Assembly (NCBI GenBank): GCA_045642025.1
Contig: JAZUIB010000050.1
Span: forward strand, 1-47,041
Direction: 5' to 3'
Length of the DNA: 47,041 bases
From: Equadaptatus sp045642025
GTDB lineage: Bacteria > Synergistota > Synergistia > Synergistales > Synergistaceae
Position numbers and translations under genes: made by a program. The notes beneath the pieces are model-generated. The model saw nothing but the letters and a program-made list of their open reading frames with translations. It was not told the origin of the DNA and did no database searches. Below, one piece after another: positions 44,187-47,041 of the stretch; position 1 is the stretch's first letter, and the number at the start of each line of letters is the position of its first letter.

Positions 44187-45140
44187 TTGCAACGAATAAA
44201 AATTGAACGGAGAGTGTTCAAAACGGTAGGTTCACTTACAAGAAAACAGTTCGATATCCTTGAGCAGTTTGCGGAAGAAAAACGTTCGCTGACACAGCGT
44301 GAACTTGTTGAGAAAACAGGCTTTGCGCTTGGAACAGTCAACAAACTTGTGAAAGGAATGACGAACGCGGGCTGGATTAACGAAGGCAGCATTACACAAA
44401 GCGGACTTGTACAGCTTGAGCCGTATAAAGTGAAGCGTGCAATTATTCTGGCTGCGGGGTTTGGCGAAAGACTTGTGCCTATTACCTTAAATACTCCCAA
44501 ACCGCTTGTACGTGTAAACGGACAGAGAATTATAGACGGACTTATAGATGCCGCCCTTGCCGCTGGGATTGATGATATTACAGTTGTTCGTGGTTATCTT
44601 GCAGAGCAGTTTGACCAGCTTCTTTATAAATATCCTATGCTTAAATTTGTTACAAATCCTATCTATAATGAAGCAAACAGCATTTCTTCTTTGATGTGCG
44701 TGTGCGAACAGCTTGCTAACGCGTATGTTTTTGAGGGCGATTTACTGATTAACAATCTAAAGGTGGTTAAACAGTATCAATACTATACAAATTTCCTTGG
44801 ATATCCTGTAATACGTACGGATGACTGGTGTTTTTCCGTAAAAAACAATGTCATTACAGGGCAGAAAATCGGAGGAGAAAAGTGTTATCAGGAGATAGGT
44901 ATATCCTACTGGGATGCAGACGACGGAAAACAGCTTGCTGAACATTTGAAGATTGCATTTGAGCGCCCTGGCGGCAAAGAACATAATTGGGAACAGATAG
45001 CATTTTCCGATTTTAAGAAATGCTACAAAATCAGGTTGCGCGAATGTAAAGCAGAAGATGTTGATGAAATTGATACATTTGCAGAGTTAAAGGCGATAGA
45101 TAAAACTTATGCGGAAGTTGGAAAAAGAATATATAGTTAG
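44187..45140 (+). CDS. Phosphocholine cytidylyltransferase-like protein with N-terminal winged helix
   Basis: A 317-residue fusion. Residues about 12-68 are a MarR-like winged helix (LTRKQFDILEQFAEEKRSLTQRELVEKTGFALGTVNKLVKGM). From about 80 a LicC-type NTP transferase follows: RAIILAAGFGERLVPITLNTPKPLVRVNGQRIIDGLIDAALAAGI, then NEANSISSLMCVCEQL and FEGDLLI. LicC activates phosphocholine to CDP-choline for LicD. The start is uncertain (TTG 44187, or GTG 44214), with no clear ribosome binding site. An extended -10 (TGCTATAAT, 44082-44090) lies upstream. The fused HTH suggests self-regulation or a scaffold role. Confidence 0.82.
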   Translation: MQRIKIERRVFKTVGSLTRKQFDILEQFAEEKRSLTQRELVEKTGFALGTVNKLVKGMTNAGWINEGSITQSGLVQLEPYKVKRAIILAAGFGERLVPITLNTPKPLVRVNGQRIIDGLIDAALAAGIDDITVVRGYLAEQFDQLLYKYPMLKFVTNPIYNEANSISSLMCVCEQLANAYVFEGDLLINNLKVVKQYQYYTNFLGYPVIRTDDWCFSVKNNVITGQKIGGEKCYQEIGISYWDADDGKQLAEHLKIAFERPGGKEHNWEQIAFSDFKKCYKIRLRECKAEDVDEIDTFAELKAIDKTYAEVGKRIYS

Positions 45141-45289
45141 AGAATTTTGGGTAGAAATGTCCATTGCAGATAATTAACATCATTTACAATATCAACAATA
45201 GCGGATAAGTTTCTGAAGGCTATACCGAGAGTGTAATGTCGTTAATGAAGAATAGTCAATAATAAGAGAGATTATAGGGGGTGGGTATT

Positions 45290-45535
45290 GTGCGCATAAA
45301 GGACTTGTTTAGAATAAACAGTAATAAGTATTACACAAAGGAAGAAATTTTAAAATACCGTGAAATATATGCGAAAGATGAAGAAATATACATTGCCGTT
45401 ATTGTTCCCGTAACAGCGTTTGTAGTGTCGATGCTTATCGCAAACATCTCATATTTTGTCAATAGTATAACAGAGCATCCTTATGCATTGTTTGGATGTG
45501 GATCAAAACGAATCAGTTATGTTGTTATGTTATAA
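45290..45535 (+). CDS. Small membrane protein of unknown function
   Basis: About 81 residues; GTG 45290 follows TATAGGGGGTGGG. A basic, charged N-terminus (RIKDLFRINSNKYYTKEEILKYREIYAKDEE) is followed by a single hydrophobic helix (VIVPVTAFVVSMLIANISYFV) and a short polar tail. No family recognised. It lies 15 bp upstream of another small membrane protein on the same strand, likely co-transcribed. Confidence 0.5.
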   Translation: MRIKDLFRINSNKYYTKEEILKYREIYAKDEEIYIAVIVPVTAFVVSMLIANISYFVNSITEHPYALFGCGSKRISYVVML

Positions 45536-45550
45536 GGAGGAAGAAAACTA

Positions 45551-46018
45551 ATGGAAACCAAAATTGATGTTATAGCACTTATTGTTTTGATTTTCGCATT
45601 TAGTTTATCAATGTGGCAATTTATTCAGGAGTCAAATCGGCAGAAAAAAGAAAGTACGCTGAATGCGTATAGTGAACTGCAGAAAGATGTTTTTGACGGA
45701 TTACACCAGTATAATCTGAACAACATGGATAGAAATAGCACAGATTGGACTGAAGTAACGAAATGTCTTGCTAAAATTGAAAAATTTTCCGTTGGTGTCA
45801 ATACAAAAATTTACTCAATAGAAATTCTCAACCGTTTAGGTGGTGGATTTTTTGTTGAGCAATTTAAATTATTGTACCCAATTATTAAACAGAAACGCAA
45901 AGAAGATAGCAAACAAAAACATTATGACGAGTTTGAAAAAACTGTCAGGGCTCTTCAAAAAAAGCGCGGGGCAGTCAAACAGAGCAAGTGTGTTCCAATA
46001 ATAGAACCAAGGAGGTGA
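45551..46018 (+). CDS. Membrane-anchored DUF4760-like protein
   Basis: A 155-residue protein with one N-terminal transmembrane helix (IDVIALIVLIFAFSLSMWQF) followed by a soluble helical domain. RQKKESTLNAYSELQKDVFDGL and LAKIEKFSVGVNTKIYSIEILNRLGGGFFVEQF resemble the general DUF4760 layout; that likeness is weak. AAGGAGGAAG is an excellent ribosome binding site. The C-terminus is very Lys-rich. A 43-codon ORF follows four bases later. Confidence 0.6.
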   Translation: METKIDVIALIVLIFAFSLSMWQFIQESNRQKKESTLNAYSELQKDVFDGLHQYNLNNMDRNSTDWTEVTKCLAKIEKFSVGVNTKIYSIEILNRLGGGFFVEQFKLLYPIIKQKRKEDSKQKHYDEFEKTVRALQKKRGAVKQSKCVPIIEPRR

Positions 46019-46022
46019 AATT

Positions 46023-46154
46023 ATGACAAACCAAACCGAAAAAAAAGAGAACGATAACGGCCAAACTCCTAAATCACAGCCAGAGCAAAAACCAATTGTT
46101 AATATACCTGATGTTGGGAATAAAAGGGCAATATTAGGAGACAAGCAGGAGTAG
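46023..46154 (+). CDS. Short hydrophilic protein coupled to the preceding gene
   Basis: Forty-three codons with a near-perfect AAGGAGGTGA ribosome binding site placed just before ATG 46023. The peptide is rich in Gln, Asn, Lys and Pro (starts MTNQTEKKENDNGQTPKSQP) and ends NKRALLGDKQE-like (NKRAILGDKQE). No family recognised. The strong translation signal and tight spacing after the membrane protein support it, and a terminator follows directly. Confidence 0.6.
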   Translation: MTNQTEKKENDNGQTPKSQPEQKPIVNIPDVGNKRAILGDKQE

Positions 46155-46159
46155 TAAAC

Positions 46160-46195
46160 GATACCCAGGGAGCAAAGCCTTGGGTATCATTTGTT
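46160..46195 (+). terminator. Terminator of the small membrane protein operon
   Basis: GATACCCA (46160-46167) pairs with TGGGTATC (46181-46188), extended inside by GG/CC with a bulge, then ATTTGTTT. Confidence 0.7.
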
Positions 46196-46302
46196 TCTGA
46201 ATAGAAAAAGGCATATTTGTGAGTTAGTGATGTAATATGAGTCGTAGTAGAGAAAATAGAATTGTCAAAAACATTACATAAAGGTAACAAATGATATGAA
46301 CT

Positions 46303-46334
46303 AAAAAAACGAGGACAATCCAGTCCTCATTTTT
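46303..46334 (-). terminator. Terminator of the small basic protein gene (copy B)
   Basis: GAGGAC (46311-46316), a 6-nt loop, GTCCTC (46323-46328), flanked by an A-run and a T-run so that it can work both ways. It overlaps the stop codon of the minus-strand gene, as in copy A. Confidence 0.85.
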
Positions 46335-46701
46335 TGTATTCGGTGTCGGGTTCAAATTTGGCTTCGCCATTTTCGTCCGTTACAATCAAATCTTCGTGTT
46401 CAACGAGATCGGCGCGGAGGACCATGCAGCGGTTTGCCTTGTCTAGATAAATTGAAATGAACGGAACGTATCCCGGGCGTTTCATCTCTTCCGGTATGAT
46501 TTTGAATACGTTTCTGCCGAGTATCTGTCTCAGTTCCTTTGTCAGCGGGGTAGTCTTGCAGAATTTCAGCTGCTCTGTTCCTGACACCTGAAAACGCAGA
46601 CTTTTGCGTGTTCTTATGTTTTTCGGTATCTTGCTGTTTTCTTTCAGTTTTCTTTTCAATTTGCGCTGACGTTTCAATTCCCTGTCTTTTTCGCGAAGCA
46701 T
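46327..46701 (-). CDS. Small basic protein of unknown family, RNA-associated module copy B
   Basis: A 124-residue protein, paralogue of the 6795-7172 product. The first 25 residues are almost entirely Lys, Arg, Glu and Gln (REKDRELKRQRKLKRKLKE). The core has PKNIRTRKSLRFQVSGTEQLKFC, a helix LTKELRQILGRNVFKIIPEE, strands YVPFISIYL and CMVLRADLVEH, and a tail with DENGEAKFEPDTEY. The GTE, FC, LT, VP, DENG and EP positions are shared between copies. AAAGGAGAGG is the ribosome binding site. The conserved structured RNA lies 102 nt upstream on the same strand. Function unknown; RNA binding is inferred. Confidence 0.8.
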   Translation of the reverse strand: MLREKDRELKRQRKLKRKLKENSKIPKNIRTRKSLRFQVSGTEQLKFCKTTPLTKELRQILGRNVFKIIPEEMKRPGYVPFISIYLDKANRCMVLRADLVEHEDLIVTDENGEAKFEPDTEYKK

Positions 46702-46803
46702 TTATACCTCTCCTTTCCTGTTAAAAATAGCGGCAAGCAAAAAAACATAAGTCCAAATGCCTGCCGCTTTGAATTCATTTATTTTACGTCGGTTGCGTGC
46801 CCG

Positions 46804-47008
46804 ACAGTCCGCCGTGATAGTGAACAGCGTTTTTGTCCGGGGACCCTGCCGCCTGCCAGCTTGCAGTTACCGAAGATTCCCCATTCATACCAAATTTGGC
46901 AGCTGGTTTGCCACGGTTTAATGGACTACGCACGCGCGCCATGCGATTTTTAGTTAATTGCAAATACGTTAGACGATGTACAGAACCGGATACTGCCTTG
47001 TGCGTCTA
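46804..47008 (-). ncRNA. Conserved structured RNA with pseudoknot, module copy B
   Basis: Second copy of the RNA at 7384-7577, read on the minus strand. P0 pairs 47003-47008 with 46970-46975 (TAGACG/CGTCTA). P1 pairs 46940-46945 with 46929-46934. P2 pairs 46923-46929 with 46804-46810, including two G-U pairs. P4 pairs 46878-46882 with 46839-46843 (GGGGA/TCCCC). P3 pairs 46898-46902 with 46846-46850 and crosses P4. The block GCAGTTACCGAAG (plus 46863-46875) is identical to copy A. The spacing from P4 to P3 is 15 nt in both. Its 5' end is close to the window edge and may extend beyond it. Confidence 0.65.
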
Positions 47009-47041
47009 CACTTCCGATGCTGTACAATGTACCGCAAGCCA

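Overview
The window looks like a chromosomal segment of a member of the Synergistota. The best marker is the C-terminus of the very large protein at 1799-6448, which matches the Synerg-CTERM sorting tail: SGGCNAGFGA, a hydrophobic stretch, then RKKK. A heptose pathway (HldE, GmhB, GmhA) and two GT9 heptosyltransferase-like proteins indicate a diderm cell with an LPS-like outer membrane. No rRNA, tRNA, transposase or CRISPR array was recognised.

Layout. 1-6631: a DUF3089-type lipoprotein and a giant Synerg-CTERM surface protein behind a consensus promoter, bracketed by a perfect 112-bp inverted repeat. 6680-7577: heptad-periodic repeats, then a small basic protein gene on the minus strand with a structured RNA upstream. 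8101-10052: promoter, preQ1-I-like riboswitch and terminator ahead of GNAT, a YhhQ-type queuosine-precursor transporter and a flavodoxin-fold reductase. 10118-17266: papain-fold protein, HD protein, MnmA, a small exported protein and a 1406-residue CoA-dehydratase-activator-like protein. 17325-29585: housekeeping genes secA, a DUF3857-like gene, argS, ftsB-like, rpsF-ssb-rpsR, DUF2232, rplI, dnaB and a nucleotide-sugar dehydrogenase. 29614-32919: hldE-gmhB-gmhA and a membrane protein. 33045-39701: accessory genes: HipBA, an AAA/DUF4143 ATPase with iterons, a type III (ToxN/AbiQ-like) toxin with a 41-nt repeat RNA antitoxin, gene remnants and two GT9 genes. 39825-45140: surface glycan genes (sialyltransferase-like, GT8, WecE-like aminotransferase, LicD, LicC-like with a winged helix). 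45290-46154: small membrane proteins. 46327 to the end: a second copy of the small-protein/structured-RNA module.

The most novel item is that two-copy module. The proteins at 6795-7172 and 46327-46701 align without gaps over 99 residues with about 35 identities. Upstream of each, on the same strand, is a region of about 200 nt that folds the same way in both copies: two hairpins, one enclosing stem and an H-type pseudoknot. Most paired bases differ between copies yet pairing is kept, and three G-U pairs all favour the minus strand. I do not recognise the RNA or the protein.

The other strong regulatory finds are the preQ1-I-like aptamer at 8153-8191 and the type III toxin-antitoxin locus at 37389-38226. 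That locus lies between two direct copies of the 3' end of a glycosyltransferase gene. Everything here was read by eye, without database searches. Family names rest on recognised motifs, and start sites on visible ribosome binding sites.
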